From assembly GCA_018398585.1 (NCBI GenBank), contig JAGTTD010000003.1, positions 7,944,637 through 8,008,636 on the forward strand: a stretch of DNA of 64,000 bases, given 5' to 3'. Source of the stretch: Simmondsia chinensis (Eukaryota; Streptophyta; Magnoliopsida; Caryophyllales; Simmondsiaceae). A model generated the notes under the pieces. It was not told the origin of the DNA. It worked only from the letters and a program-made list of their open reading frames with translations, and made no database searches. Shown piece after piece: positions 43,001 through 55,910 of the stretch. The translations under genes were made by a program, and so were the position numbers. Position 1 is the stretch's first letter, and the number at the start of each line of letters is the position of its first letter.

Positions 43001-46000
43001 AATACTTGTCATTTGGATCAATGTATATAGACAAGGTCCACCACTGACACATGATATAACAGGACGAGTGCTGTATTATTCACCAAAACCTATTAACTAT
43101 CAATTACCTTAGCATATTTAATTTGTGATGTGATGCCAGATTTTTCTTCTCATCAAATGAACACTAGGGTCATATAGTATGTCATTCAAACGACCAACAT
43201 GAGCACACAACATATGACAATAACCTAAGTAAGGCATCTAGACACAAGCTAAATACCAAGCGCATGATCAAATAAGGTTCTCATATGACCTGCACCTTAC
43301 CCTTTTCTTAAAACTAGAAAAGAATGCATAAACAATGATCCTAAGTGCATAATAGTCTCCCAGGACAACCCAAGTCCGCATATGACTCAAACATATAAAT
43401 GTTTTTCCCAACCACAAGCTGAAATTTAGCAAAGCATAGCAAGTTCAGCATAGACAGTCCAAAAAACAGCAGTTGCACAACATTACAGCAAGAACAAATT
43501 TAGTACTTCAAAAATTCAGCAGCATATAGTCATAATCTGCAGTATATACACGACATACAGTACAAAATCAATATGGACAACACCAAATTCAGTATGAGTA
43601 TCACCGTTCAGTAGGTAAATGTCATAAATTGTCAATGAACAACAACAACACACAGCAACTGACAACCCATAACAACTTGTACGAACACATTCAGCTTGAA
43701 AAAGACATGTTTCAACACTTAAAATAACATGTTTTTCATCATTTCAAGCAACATGTACCAACCAACATATGCAACTTGCTTCAATCGTGGCCATGGGAAA
43801 CACATTAGACATATCACCATGGAGACTAAGACATTAAATCATACTTAGATTTTTCACAAAAATTCAGAAGTTCTCTAATCCCTTTACAATGACCAACTAT
43901 TTCACTTAGGTCACTCAAACATATACAAGAAACTCCAATTCTTACATACAAAGTCTAATCCAAGGTCAAACTCAAAACATGTAATGCTCTTTCCACACAC
44001 CGGGTCCAAGATTGTGCAACTAGACATGCCTAACCTAAGACTTGCCAACTCCGGGTTCAAGACTTCATTCTAACAAGTTCACAATGAACCTCAACCACTA
44101 AACACTTTTTTTTTTAACTACAACAATCACATGGAAAATTGAAAACGCAAACAATCCAATTTCTGTACGATGCAGTCAGCCACACAACACTAGCACAGGA
44201 CCATGCCAGGGTGTTCAAACCAACACCAAAATAGAATCCAAAACAAGGACTCCTATCGGACCACTAACAAGGTCAGGCTCGAGCAATTTAACACCGAAAT
44301 CGCTCCATCAAGCAAGAATCTATATCAGATTCTCAACCGACCACACATGAGGCTGAACAAGAGATTAACATTGAACCGCTCCATCGATCCGATGCACCTA
44401 GAGCTTTCTCTCTTCAAGACAAAACATTAGTTTCAAGTATAAATATTTTTTTACAAACAGGAAACCAAAGGATGTTCAAAAATGGTGAGAAGTCCAACGC
44501 TACCTAGGTAATCTAATTCTTTGATTTACGGTCTAGTTAATTTTAACTTTCATTTGATATTCGAGGAACTCTCAATAGCCTCCTTTTTGAACTTCAAATT
44601 CATTTTCTTTTGTAATCAGGTTTTCATCTCATTGCTCCTCTTCAGGTACAAGCAATCAATATATTCTAATTCAATTATGAGTAATTCTAATTTCATCAAT
44701 CTCAAGAATTTTTTGTACTCTGTCACCAATATCACTGTTATTTCCATGCTTGCTTAGGACTCCCAAACAACCAACCCAGCAGACAAAATGGAAAGAAGTC
44801 GTGGTTCCAACATTTCGAGGAATTGCTTGTTCATAGAAAACTTAGTTGGGTTGTACAAATCAGGCAAGGGCCTCAAAAGGCTTTTGCACTTAGCTCAAAG
44901 AAAATTAACAAACGTCACATAAATACAAATAACCATTTAGTGTTAAATCAAGACTTACATTGTCTAATGTAGATTGATCTTTTGCACTTTCTACTTCAGA
45001 AATTGAAGGCTGTCAATTAACTTGCCTTATTACTAGTTCTTTTAGTGCATGGTCTCAACTTTATTTTATTTCTTATTTTAAGTATGCATATTTTTTTTTG
45101 AGGATGGTACATCCATTTTCTGGAAATTATCCAGAGATCTCAGCCTGAGGTGCTCAGAGACACTAGCGCCTTTGTTCAGTATCCTCTCATCTGATACTAC
45201 AAGGTGCCAAACACAAATTAAGAATCCACATTTTACATTTCACACAGGCATTTCATCGAACATCTTATACTCGTAAAAATTTAGAACATCTAGTCATAAA
45301 CAACTGTAGAATGTCAAGAACGTTCATGATTGATTATAAAAATCTTCTTTTAGATTGTTACAAAAATTGACTAAATTGTAGCTAATAGTAATGAAAATAT
45401 AGCGAAACTTGCAGTGAAACACAGAGTAAAAAAAATACAGTAAAAAACTATAGTAAGCCGCTGCAGAAATTTCAGCAAAATTGCAATAAATAATTTTGCG
45501 AAGAATAACTGGAAATCTCGAGGGAAATTCCAGTAAAATAACAGCGAAAATTATCGAAATGTAAGCAACCAAATAATCATTAGAAAATCGATAAATATTC
45601 AATCATACCAAGGAAAGAGAGAGTAATTAGAAAGATCTCACAAAAGAAGATATCACACCGTGGTAAATATTACTGTCCTAAAAGATAATTTCACCGCTGC
45701 TCTAGAGCACACAGTATAACCGGCGGCCATCCTCCAGGATTAACGCGATCCGACTCTTAACGTGCACTTGTTAATTGTCCAGTAGGAGTACCTTGAACTT
45801 TGCCCAAATCTGAGGAGAAAGAGACTCAAATAGAGGAGAGAAAGATTATCTGGGTGACAGATCTGGTGGTGTCCGTTGGTGCTGCTTCAACAGCGTGGGG
45901 CTGTGCTTGTCTCAAAACAGAGGGCCGCAGAGAGAGATAGTTGAGGAGAGAGTTCGGGCTATTTTTTCAGAGGAGAGAAGATAATTATTGCTACTTTTTG

Positions 46001-46274
46001 ATGATTTTTACATACTATACCCAACATCATATTTATACTTGTTATGCTTATAAAACCAACAACCAAAATGCTAATAAAACGGCTATGTAACAGTCATAAT
46101 TTTAATGGTAAGAAACAGTCACAATAATGTCCCAACGGCAACTTAATTAATTAATTCCAACGGTCACAATTTTAATGACTATAAATGGCTAGTAACGGTA
46201 AATGGTCAGTAAATAGGCACGGTTAAACTATTTTCGCATAACACTTATATTTAACTCGTATCATTTTTCTAACA
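40095..46274 (-). mobile_element. Complete LTR retrotransposon without coding capacity (LARD-like)
   Basis: The LTRs are 40095-41005 (911 bp) and 45356-46274 (919 bp), both TGTTAC...CTAACA on the plus strand. A 5 bp target duplication ATGGA lies at 40090-40094 and 46275-46279. Minus orientation is inferred from a purine-rich tract (TGTAGGGGAT on the minus strand) next to the 41005 end, and from a TATA-like motif and leader in that direction. The 4.35 kb interior contains no gag or pol motif on either strand. It would need another element's proteins to move. Confidence 0.88.
41225..41645. repeat. ~220 bp tandem duplication inside the LARD interior
   Basis: A unit beginning GGTTTGG.(G/C)CATTTTATCGGC occurs at ~41229 and ~41448. 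Both units include TTCATAGGGAGC and CCATTAAGAGCTA. A third partial piece (CACCAAACATATGGCTAT) follows at ~41686. Confidence 0.7.
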
Positions 46275-46282
46275 ATGGAGAG

Positions 46283-46849
46283 AGTTTTTCATCACTAAAC
46301 GATAACTTAGAGGCTGGTTGGTCTTGTATTTTGTTTGTTGTTTTTGGTTCTAAAAATCTTTATTTCTTGTATTTAGGTTTTTTGCTCTCAATTTTCACTC
46401 AAATTGTGGAAAAAAAATAAAAAAAATAAAAAATTATTTTTTTAAAAATATATGGTTTCTAATTTCTTAAAAAACAAAAAAGGCTACAATTAGGCCCTTA
46501 AATATATGGTTTCTAATTTAAATGGAAGTAATACTAAATTTCTTGTGAAATCTTAGCACGACATTATTTCTTTAATCAATAAAAAATCGAGAAAGGAATA
46601 TTTTATGAAAATATTTAGTATTATTTATATAACACTCCGTATAAAAGTGTAAAATGTTCTAGTAATCATCATATCTTTATATTTTTCATAATACCACTTA
46701 TTGTAGTTCAAATCTTTTTAATGAACTACCTTAAGTAGTTAGTAGTATTTCAATAAAACATTTCACAAATTTAAGAATTGTCAAAATGATATACATATAT
46801 TTTTGGCTAAAAGATAAGCGAGAATTTCTCATTACTCTGATTGTGCAGA
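46283..46849. other. Ancestral PR-10 3' flank beyond the LARD insertion
   Basis: The stretch is AT-rich with no gene. It shares blocks such as TTTTCACTCAAATTGTGGAAAA with 13280-13310, linking it to the flank of PR-10 copy B. Confidence 0.55.
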
Positions 46850-47296
46850 AAAAACTATAATTCCCAGTATGCAATTCGAATCAAATACCACGATAATACA
46901 AGAAGTAAATGGACTAAAAGAGAAAAGAAACAAACAACATAAGGATTTATGTGGAAACCCCTTTACAATCGAAAGGAGAGAAAACCACGGGCGAAGATTG
47001 AAGCTTTTATTATTGAATCGAAAAGAAGAATTACAATCACTCCTTCTCTCTCGCTCTCTTTTCTTTGGCGGCACCGCTGGGAAAATCCTCACAAGAGTAA
47101 TTGGATACAAAGTGATGAACCCTACGTCACTATTTATACACGCGTGAAAACATGGTTTCCGATCGATCGGGGGGTCCCAATCAATCACGGGAGCTCACTG
47201 CAGGCGTTCTTGGCTTACGTAACATTCCTGATCAATCGGCCTCCTCACGGCATCCCTACTTGAACTTTCAAGGAATTTTGAGACATTTTTCTAACA
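46850..47296 (-). mobile_element. Copia LTR of the GATCGATC-rich family, reversed
   Basis: On the minus strand the element starts TGTTAGAAAAATGTC at 47296. It contains the CCGATCGATCGG palindrome (47159-47170), a CTATTTATAC-like TATA segment and the TGTGGAAACCCC-complement block of the family. No internal region is attached, so it looks like a diverged solo or truncated LTR. Confidence 0.65.
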
Positions 47297-47419
47297 CTGA
47301 TCAAGAATTATATACAGGATATCTCAAATGCCAGAAAGAAAACCAACAAAGTACACTCACAAAACAAAACAGGATAAAACCCCACTAATTTAATTTCAAC
47401 CTATTTCAACTGACAAAAC

Positions 47420-48990
47420 GTTAGGCCTGCACTATTCCAACGTTATTAAATTCCTCGACAACTGGTCCTTCTCCAATTCTCGACCACAATATATCCACGA
47501 ATTCCTCTCCTTCAGAATCATACAGACAGACGCTACAAGGCAAGCTCTTTTAAATTTCGATTGATAAAGTCTACTCCTAACCTTATGTCCAAACCAGTCA
47601 TGACATCTTCTAAGATCGTGGGTAATCATGATTACACTCCTTTGACAAACATTACTCCACACCTTACTTACCCCATTGGCATTCAAAAAATAAGTGCATA
47701 GTTGTATCTCGGTCTTTACACAATACACATCTACGAGCAACTGTGACCCCTCTAATTTGTAATCTATTTTCGCTAATTATATCCCTTGAAGCTACTAAAA
47801 AGAATACAAAGTTACATCTGGAGAAAATAAAGTTAAGCTGAATCGTTGTATCCTAATTTAACTCTACCTCTTTGGGTGAGGTGAATCCTATGCCTTGCCT
47901 ATTCTGACTTTATCCTTTGAGCGACACTTCACGATAATTGATTGGGCCTGTCGTTTCGAGTCTATTTTCTTCAATTATAAATCTTGACATCTCAATAAGT
48001 TCTTCCACCCAGCAAAGTCATGAATTTTCGGTGCAATCGTCCAAATATCCATATGCTTCATATACAAACCATGAACCCACATGACTCATAGCAAGGTTTT
48101 CTTCTCCTGAATACACCACAAGGTACAAAGCAAATAAACCAAATTCCAAGTCTTAATATTTTTAAATCCCAATCCACCTTTATTTATAGGCCAGCATAAT
48201 CTATCCCAAGCCTTGGCATAAAAACCCTTTTCTCTCAATGAACTATTCCATAAAAAAGAAGAAAACACTTTTTGGAGTTCTTTAACAATGGCGTGAGGGA
48301 ATAGAAAGATATTGCTCCAAAAGGACATAATGTTAACCAGGACATAGTTAATTAATTCCCATCTACTACCATATGACAATTTCTTGTGGTGCCAGCTTAA
48401 AATTCTTCTTTTGATTTTTTCAATTAAGGGGCCAAGTTGGTCAACTCTCAATCTCGATATGGTAATCGAAATGTCAAAAACTTTTAATGGCAATGTTTCA
48501 ACATAAAAGCCCAAGTCACGTACTATATTCGTGGCAAACTGATTAGAGACACCTGAGAAGCATATACCCGACTTCAAGATGTTTGGTCCTAGGCTCGATA
48601 CCTTTGAAAAATTCAGAAGCCTTTTTCATATAGCCGCAACTGACTCTTGATCTCCTCTAGCGAGTAACAGCAAATCATTAGCGAAAATTAAGTGCACGAG
48701 ACCCATTTTCTTATCATTAAGATGCAACTTTTAGTTCAAATTATTTCCTACTCACATTAGTTCCCGAGATGAGTATTCCATCCAAATAATGAAAAAGTTT
48801 GGAGAGATGGAATCATCCTGACGTAGACCCCTAGGCCTCTAAAATAACCCAACAATTTCCAATTGATCTAAATCGAGAAAGAGGGAGTGGTAACATATTG
48901 TGGGATCCACTCAATGAATTTATATTGGAAGTCCAATCCAATTAGAAACTCAAGAAGAAAATCGCAATTAAATGTGTCATGTAACTTGAC
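47420..48990 (-). pseudogene. L1-type LINE reverse transcriptase and zinc-finger remnant
   Basis: Reading the minus strand from 48990: the palm start (DTFNCDFLLEFLIG), RPRGLRQDDSISP (usually GDP.SP), and the catalytic box as FANDLLLLARGD (48685-48720 region; usually FADD). The thumb/connection region is open at 48086-48577 (ISRLRVDQLGPLIEKIKRRI, LSYGSRWELINYVLVNI, AWDRLCWPINKGGLGFKNI). The C-terminal zinc-finger region ends near 47430-47740 (CVKTEIQLCTYFL). The N-terminal endonuclease is missing. The altered catalytic box and many breaks make it dead. Confidence 0.85.
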
Positions 48991-49229
48991 AAATACTTGT
49001 CTAGAGCCTTAATGGATGAACAAGATGATGTGACAGATTCACTTAGTTATGCTGAGTACTCGAGGACAAAGATACTGACCAATGAGTCATATCAATGTAA
49101 GCAGAATAAAATCCATGTATTCTAACCAAGTCTGGAAACTTATAGAAGCACCATTAAACCCATTGGATGTAAGTGAGTCTACAAGATGACGAGCAGAGTC
49201 GACGGGAGGGTTGAGACCTTTAAGGCAAG

Positions 49230-49464
49230 CAAAAACAATATACCCAGTGTCTCAAAGGCTCCCGCCTGTGCCGGCTCTAGGGGGGCAGATGTAAGCAGCC
49301 TTCCCCCTTCAGGGTATTAACCCTGAGAGAGGTTGTTTTCAAGTGCCACCAACCTGAGGGTGAGAACTTCCCAGGAGGTCACCCATCCTGGTACTGCTCT
49401 CGCCCACGCACGCTTAACTTCGAAGGTCTCATAGGATCCGATGATGGCATGTTGGTACCCTCTT
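49230..49464 (-). mobile_element. 5S rRNA-headed SINE, copy 2
   Basis: This 235 bp element lies on the minus strand inside copia RT, between 19 bp target duplications TTGAGACCTTTAAGGCAAG (49211-49229 and 49465-49483). Read on its own strand it begins AAAGAGGGTACCAAC, as copy 1 begins AAAGAGGGCACCAAC. It then carries 5S sequence (AAGTTAAGCGTGCGTGGGCG and GGATGGGTGACCTCCTGGG). The tail GAAGGGGGAAGGCTGCTTAC, CAGGCGGGAGCC and GACACTGGGTATATTG follows, ending in T-rich DNA. The two copies share both ends, which defines a family. The long target duplication shows LINE-type retrotransposition. Confidence 0.9.
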
Positions 49465-50211
49465 TTGAGACCTTTAAGGCAAGTCTGGTTGCTAATGGTT
49501 ATACCCAAAAGGAAGGTATCGATTATGACGAGACCTTCTCACTAGTAACCATGTTAAAGTCCATTAGGATACTCCAATCTATTACCACTCATTATGATTA
49601 TGAGATTTGGCAAATGGATGTCATAACAGTATTTTTGAATGGTCGACTTGATGAAGACATCTATATGTCACAACCAAACGGTTTCATTAACAACAATTAG
49701 GAGCATATGGTGTGCAAATTGAAGAAGTCAATTTATGAACTGAAACAAGCATCTCACTCATGGCATAGAAGATTCAATGAAGCAATCAAATCTTATGGTT
49801 TTGAGTAATTGGTTGACAAACCATACGTGTACAAATGCAACATTGAGAAAGTAGTGACTTTCTTAGTGTTATATGTCGATGACATCCTACTCATAGGGAA
49901 TGATGTAGGAGTTCTATCAGTTGTTAAGATTTGGGTGTCAAGTCAGCTCAGTATGAAAGACATATGAGAAGCTAGCTATATTATTGGGATCAAACTTTTG
50001 CGAGTTCCTAAGAAAAAGATGTTGGGTCTATATCAGGCTTCCTACATAGACAAAATATGGTCTAGGTGGATTCCAAGAAAGGTTTGTTGCTTTTCAAGCA
50101 TGGAGTTTGTCTTCAAAAGCAATGCCCTAGGACTCCTCAAGGGGAAGAGTAGATGATGAATATTCCACACGCTTTGGCTATAGGAAGCCTTATGTATGCT
50201 ATGTTATGCAT

Positions 50212-50536
50212 TTTTTTTTCCCGATAATTAGCGACTAGGTCGCGATACAATTCAGGCGCTCGAGCTAGCGAGCCCTTATAAAACCCATTAAATAACAGGG
50301 AACAGAAAAAATAAGAACCGGATCAAACATGACTCCAAACAACAACCGGCATAACAGGACGAACCTAACTGATCACTATGACTGACTCAAATTTCAGGGC
50401 AATTGAAATAGGATAAAATGCATTCAAGTCACCCTTTCATCTAGTATTGCTCTCACCGTAGGCAGGTCAAAGCCATCGAAATTCAGACCTAGCCTCTTTC
50501 CCATCTGAATTACTCACTCAGCCTCAAGGATCTCAA
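50212..50536 (-). mobile_element. 5'-truncated L1-type LINE 3' end
   Basis: This 325 bp insertion in copia RNase H lies between 14 bp duplications GCTATGTTATGCAT (50198-50211 and 50537-50550). On its own strand the end reads AAGGGCTCGCTAGCTCGAGC, then CGCGACCTAGTCGC, then a short A tail, as in plant L1 3' UTRs. Confidence 0.8.
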
Positions 50537-51146
50537 GCTATGTTATGCATATGATCAGATATTTGTTTTATTGTGGCAATGATGAACAGATATCAATCAA
50601 ACTTAGGTCCTTTACACGGGGCGGCAGTAAAACATATTCTTAAGTGCTTAAGAGGGACTAGAGATTGTATGTTGGTTTTTCATAGTGACGAGCTTATTCC
50701 AGTTGGCTATACTAACTCAGATTTTTAGTCAGACCGAGATGCTAGAAGTTCGATGTTTGGATATGTTTTCACTCTTGGAGGTGGGCCATTAGTTGGAGGA
50801 GTGTCAAGTAGTCTTGCATTGCTAACTCCACCACGGAATTTGAACCTGTGGTGGCTTCTGAAGCCATAAAACAGGCTTGATGGCTAAGAAAGTTCATAAT
50901 GGATCTTGAGGCAGTTAGAGAAGGGCTTACCCTTGTTGCCATATTCAGTGACAACTCTAGTGTGGTGGCTAACTCTAAGGAACCTAGGAAGCACAATCCT
51001 TCCAAGCACATTGAAACGAAGTATCACCTTATTTCAAAATTTGTGGATAGAGAGAAAATTGCAATTCTAAAGATTGATATAAGAAATCATTTGGATAGGA
51101 TGGGAATGCGATGTATGACAAATTGAGTTTAGGACAAGTTGGAGAT

Positions 51147-52979
51147 CATTAGAATTGGTGCCCTAAAAAACCCAATTTGTGTAAATAATTCTATTAGTGA
51201 ATAAATTTTATTTATTATCATGTATATGTTTACAAGTTTATCATGCGTGTGATGTTATTTATTTAAAGCAATGTACCATGAGATGGACGTAGTCCTTAAG
51301 TGACATTTGGAATATATGTTTTAGTGGATAATGAGATTACACCACAGGTAGACTAATAATAGGTTAGAATGTTATTTAATAGTTTATTCATAGTCAGTGA
51401 CAAGTTTGGAATACTTATCTGCTAAAGTTATAATATAACATTTAAATAACTTGTATTGGTTATGTGGATACTGATCCAAAATATTATGTTCATGTATTTT
51501 AAGTAGATTGTTACACTGAATAGGGCCATGTGATTTTCTCGTGTCTAGACTACTATCACAAATGGGCAACTCATTTTATTCTATTTATACAATAACTCTA
51601 AATCCAGGAAATAGTCTGAACTTATGCATGGAATGTTCGTTGCTTTGATGTGCTCAAAGGATTAGGTTACAATACCTGACTGAAATCTTATTTACGTTAG
51701 GTAATGGCATAAAGTATAGTTGGAGCAGATATTTTACTATGAATCTGTTAAAAAAAAAAAAAAAAAAAGGGGTGCCACTTAGTTGATTCTTGAGCATACA
51801 AATTTATTTGAGAGACTTTGGTTAGAGCATTCTATATGCTTGACATTTGAAATTAATATGAAAATTATTTTCTGTACTAGTGAATTATTCGAGAAGGAAG
51901 AGTCGGGAAGTAAGTTGGTACATGTGAGAAAAATAATAATAGTAGTTAAAATTATTCTTCTCAAGAAAAACTAATAGAAGGGTTAATTGGTAGTAAACAT
52001 TCATAAGAAAGTTAATGAATAAATATATTTATTTCTATGGTGCATGAAAACTTATTTAGTGGAATTAAGTTTTACTAAATGGTAATCAAATGTTATCATA
52101 AGATAATAATTCACCCATTTAGAGCTAAAATTAAATTGTCCCTACGGTCCTACACAACCCTCTATAATGTGCACCTTAAAAAAAATCAATAGAATTTATG
52201 AGATGAATAAATTATTTTACTAAACTTATAATTTATGAGATGAATTTATGCTAGAGAAATAAAAATAAAAAAACACAAAAATGGATTTATAACGCTGGCC
52301 AATCTGCCCGCGACACAGGGAGCGATTTGACGTTGCTCCCCTGAGCTACCAGCACGCGACAAGTCTCACGTGCTGGGATGGCACAGCCTCATCAATCCAC
52401 ATCTTGGGACACGGATGAATCAAGTGTTGCCACATGGCAAATCTGTCGCGCGGGTGAAAGGCCGGGTTTAAAAAAGCGTTTTTGGCTTTTTTTTGATAGA
52501 TTTTTGGTAATTGGACTAATCAAAAACCTTTTTTTATTTTTATTTTAATTAATATATTTTTATTTATAAAATATCTCGGTAAGGGTTTAGCATTATTCAT
52601 TCTTTTAATTTGAAAACTAAGAGAAAAAATTCTCTCCCTTTTCTGTGAAAAAGGTTATCAGAGAAGCTTGATTTTATTGTGCCTACGGTGTAAGGAAGAA
52701 TTACGGAGAAGATCTCGACGCTATCATCTTTCGCTTGGTATCTAGACTATGATCTATATCGAGGTATGTAATTTCTATTTGTTCTTTTAACTGGGTATTT
52801 AATTCAAGTTTCATGTTATGTCTATGTATGCTATGTAATTTCATGCTTTATGCATCATCGTGCTTTAATTAGAGTAGAGATCGTATTATATTTAAAACTT
52901 GAATTTCAAATTATGATTCCATTGCATCTGACTATTAATTTAAGAAATTTTAGTATTTGAAACTAAATTTTTCCCAACA
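51147..52979 (+). mobile_element. Ty1/copia 3' LTR, about 1.83 kb
   Basis: The LTR starts right after the purine tract, with TG decayed to CA (CATTAGAATTGGTGCCC), and ends TTTCCCAACA. The length and the start (AATTGGTGCCCTAAAAAAC) resemble long-LTR copia lineages such as Angela/Tork types. A repeat-rich AT interior holds no ORF. The 5' LTR is not in the window. Confidence 0.78.
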
Positions 52980-55910
52980 ATGGAATGCCCCATGGGTGCG
53001 TTTGGTCTTCCCCTGTAGACCCTATTATCCTAGACATAAAATGTTTACATCCTATCTTTATATGCCAAGCGCAACTATATATTTTGCATGGCCTTCGTCC
53101 CAATCGCATATGTGAGGTTTGACCTCAAAACATGTCCAAAATGTTGAATGACTTGCTGTTTATTACTACATTGTATGCGTCAGCTGAACTTGTATTTTCT
53201 CCTTAAAGTTAAAAGTTAGTGTTGTGTCCACTAAGCGACCACCGGCTCTTGAAGTGCTACTTGTCAACTTTGCATGACTTTTTGCCAATCTCAATTTCTT
53301 AACCCCCTAGCGGTCTTGTGTATTGATCATCAGATTCCTATTCATGATGGGGCTATCATGATCAACCAGTGATGGTGCCCTTATTTCTTCACTTAAAAGC
53401 GTGTGATTGAATCCGTGGTTAACAAATTACTTGAAAATGATAAGCTATAGGCCATATGCCTCTCTAGTAGTCCTTGTTCATGAAAAGGATACGACATGGT
53501 GTTTCTGCATCCATTACTATCCTTTGACTATAAACCCAATCAAAAAAAAAAAACAACACCTTCATTCTTAGGAACTTTATGGAACCACAATTTTTTTGAA
53601 GTTCGACCTTCATTTAGGTTACCATCAAATTTAAATGCATGACTTTTACATATATAAGAATGCTTTTTGCATGCATGCTGAAACAATATGAATTAGTGGT
53701 AATGTTTTTTGGACTGACCAGTCCACCATCAACATTTACTTCCCTTATGAATTCCATTTTTTGTCCCCACTTATGGAAATTTGTTCTATTTTTCTTTGAT
53801 GACATTTTAATGTACAATCCTAATTAATGCATTAAAACATCTACAAATTTTCTATCAACTTCTACTAGAAAGTTCCCTATTCGCCACAAATTATATGTTC
53901 TTTTGGTTGATTGAAGATCGAATATTTGAGACTTCTTATTTGCTCCAATCATGTATCGACCAATCTCATGAAGATGCAAGTTGTCCACAATTGGCCCCAA
54001 CCCTACACCCTTGAGCAACTTGGAGGTTTTCTAAGTTTAACTAGCTAATATCACTGATTTGTCTAGGGGTATGGTAAGATTGCTCGACCCTTATTTGGAT
54101 TGCTCAAGAAAAATGAGTTTACATTGACATCTGAGGCCAAGCTAGTATTTTATCACCTCAAAGCATTAAGCTATGTCCTCTATCCTCACAATTCTTGATT
54201 TTAACTCCACTTTGAAATTGAGATGGATGCATCAAGCATTGGAAATAGGACAATCTTGCTTAAAATAGACATCCTATCACTTAACTTAGCGAGGCGCTCT
54301 CTCCACATAATAGGAAAAGAATTGATCCACAAATGTGTGTCTTTGGTTGTGATTCACCTTTTCTAAAATGGAGTCGATACCTTATGGACAAATATTTTTG
54401 CATCTATATTAACCAACAATTTTAATCACTTGTTAAGACAGCGCATGTTGACCCCTTTTCTACAGCAATGGCTCTCAATGCTAACGGGACATTGTCACAA
54501 CATTTCTTATTAAAAAAAAAAAGAAAATTAAAAATCGTAGCTGATGCATTATCCCGAGTCACAAAGGTGCGCTGCATTTGATTAGCTTAGCCTCCATGTC
54601 AACTGACTTGATGGTCTATTGCAACACTATTGGCTGAATAGTTTTTCATTTCAACAACTTATTCATGAGTTGCAAGACAACTTGATGTTTCATCCCCACC
54701 ACATTTGGAAAAACAGTTAGTTAGAAGCAAGGTAAACTTGTAATGAATGCCTACTGAACAACCAAAAAAAATGTAATTCTTAAATAGATGGACATATTTA
54801 TCACCAGGGAACACTCTAGGGTAACTACCACCTTCAAGCTTATTTCAATTGTATTTTATACAAAAAACTATCATAACATATTTTTATTGACACTTGTTCA
54901 AATACGATACCACAGCTTTCCTGAGGTTCTTATTACCCTTTCCTATTTCTAAGACTTTTTTACCAATACTTATATGGATTGCATAGAAAGCTTGCGCAAG
55001 TCTCATGGTAAGGATGTGATCATGGTTGTCGTAAGTTGTCATGGCAAATACGGTCATTCGATAGCCTTATCTCACCCTTATCCTGTTCAACCATGGGTAT
55101 CACTTTTGTGTGAGTTATCTACAGATTGCACAGGCTTCCAGTGGAAATTACCTAAACAGAGACCTTGTTTTCATAAGAAAGTTATGGAAAAAACTATATT
55201 ATGTATGAGTTGTTGAGGTTAAGCACTCCATCGCATGTCATCAACAAAATGACTAGAAAATGGAGGCCCACAATTGCTTCCTCTAGTATATTTGTACAAA
55301 GTAGGTTGAATGGCTTCCACTGACTAAATATCGGTACAAGGTAGTATATGGTCAACCATCAACCATCCATTTTTTTTCGATAATTAACTCGGGGGACTTG
55401 GCCAATGCTATAGTTAACCAAAACTAAGGCCCACATTTTTATTTATAGTTCATGCTAATGTGTGTAATTTTTCCATTATCCGTCATCCTTTTCACCTAGA
55501 ATATCAACTGATTTTCTTTCTTTGACATTCTTCTCCTATACAATTGTAATTCCAAGAAGATTTTCAATTTGAAAGGTTTTTAGAAAAAGCCTCTTTTACT
55601 ACATTTTTTAAGGCTCATAGAAGCTTAGGGCTAAGGGCATTCATAGCAACCTACTGCTCATTCATGTTGTAAACATTGATATTCTAATAGTGAATTGACT
55701 CCACTAAAGATTAAAGGTTGTGGAATGTTCAAATTGAATCAAACCACACAAGCTAGTGTTTGATCTTGTTGTTTCTTCATTATTTTTATTTTTTGTTGTT
55801 GTTCTTGTTTTCAGGAAGGCCAAAATTGAGTTTGTATTGGATTTTTTGGACCTATAACCTTAATAGTGGTATAATGCAAGTCCCTTGATTTTGAATTGAG
55901 CATGTTTAGA
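52980..55910 (+). pseudogene. Ty3/gypsy remnant C
   Basis: This is the same family as remnants A and B. Blocks seen are RT (ECMLFACMLKQYELVV then FGLTSPPSTFTSLMNSIF, ~53670-53765), the catalytic FFDDILMYN (53791-53817), the RNase H joint (~53980-54130) and integrase (SLRKSHGKDVIMVVVSCHGK, 54986-55045). The sequence starts abruptly at the copia LTR end, with no protease. The catalytic FFDD is kept here but lost in remnant B. Confidence 0.82.

Larger units (their letters stand above)
49110..51146 (+). pseudogene. Ty1/copia reverse transcriptase-RNase H, with two insertions
   Basis: The RT begins around KPIGCK.VYKMTSRVDG (49160-49210), then KASLVANGYTQKEGIDYDE, WQMDVITVFLNGRLDEDIYM, YELKQASHSWHRRF and the catalytic LYVDDILLIGND (49869-49904). 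RNase H follows with HILKCLRGT, GYTNSDF, FTLGGGP and a decayed A..E motif. It ends before a purine tract (GTTGGAGAT). A SINE (49230-49464) and an L1 tail (50212-50536) interrupt it, and several stops and frameshifts are scattered through it. Gag, protease and integrase are not found upstream; the sequence abuts the L1 at about 49000. Confidence 0.87.

Noticed and set aside
44203..44757. Two small ORFs in the LARD interior
   Set aside because: No domain or homologue is recognisable, composition is like the surroundings, and there is no splice or promoter context.
40095..46274. Segmental duplication of 40.1-41.0 kb and 45.4-46.3 kb
   Set aside because: TGTTA...TAACA ends plus the ATGGA duplication show these are the two LTRs of one element.
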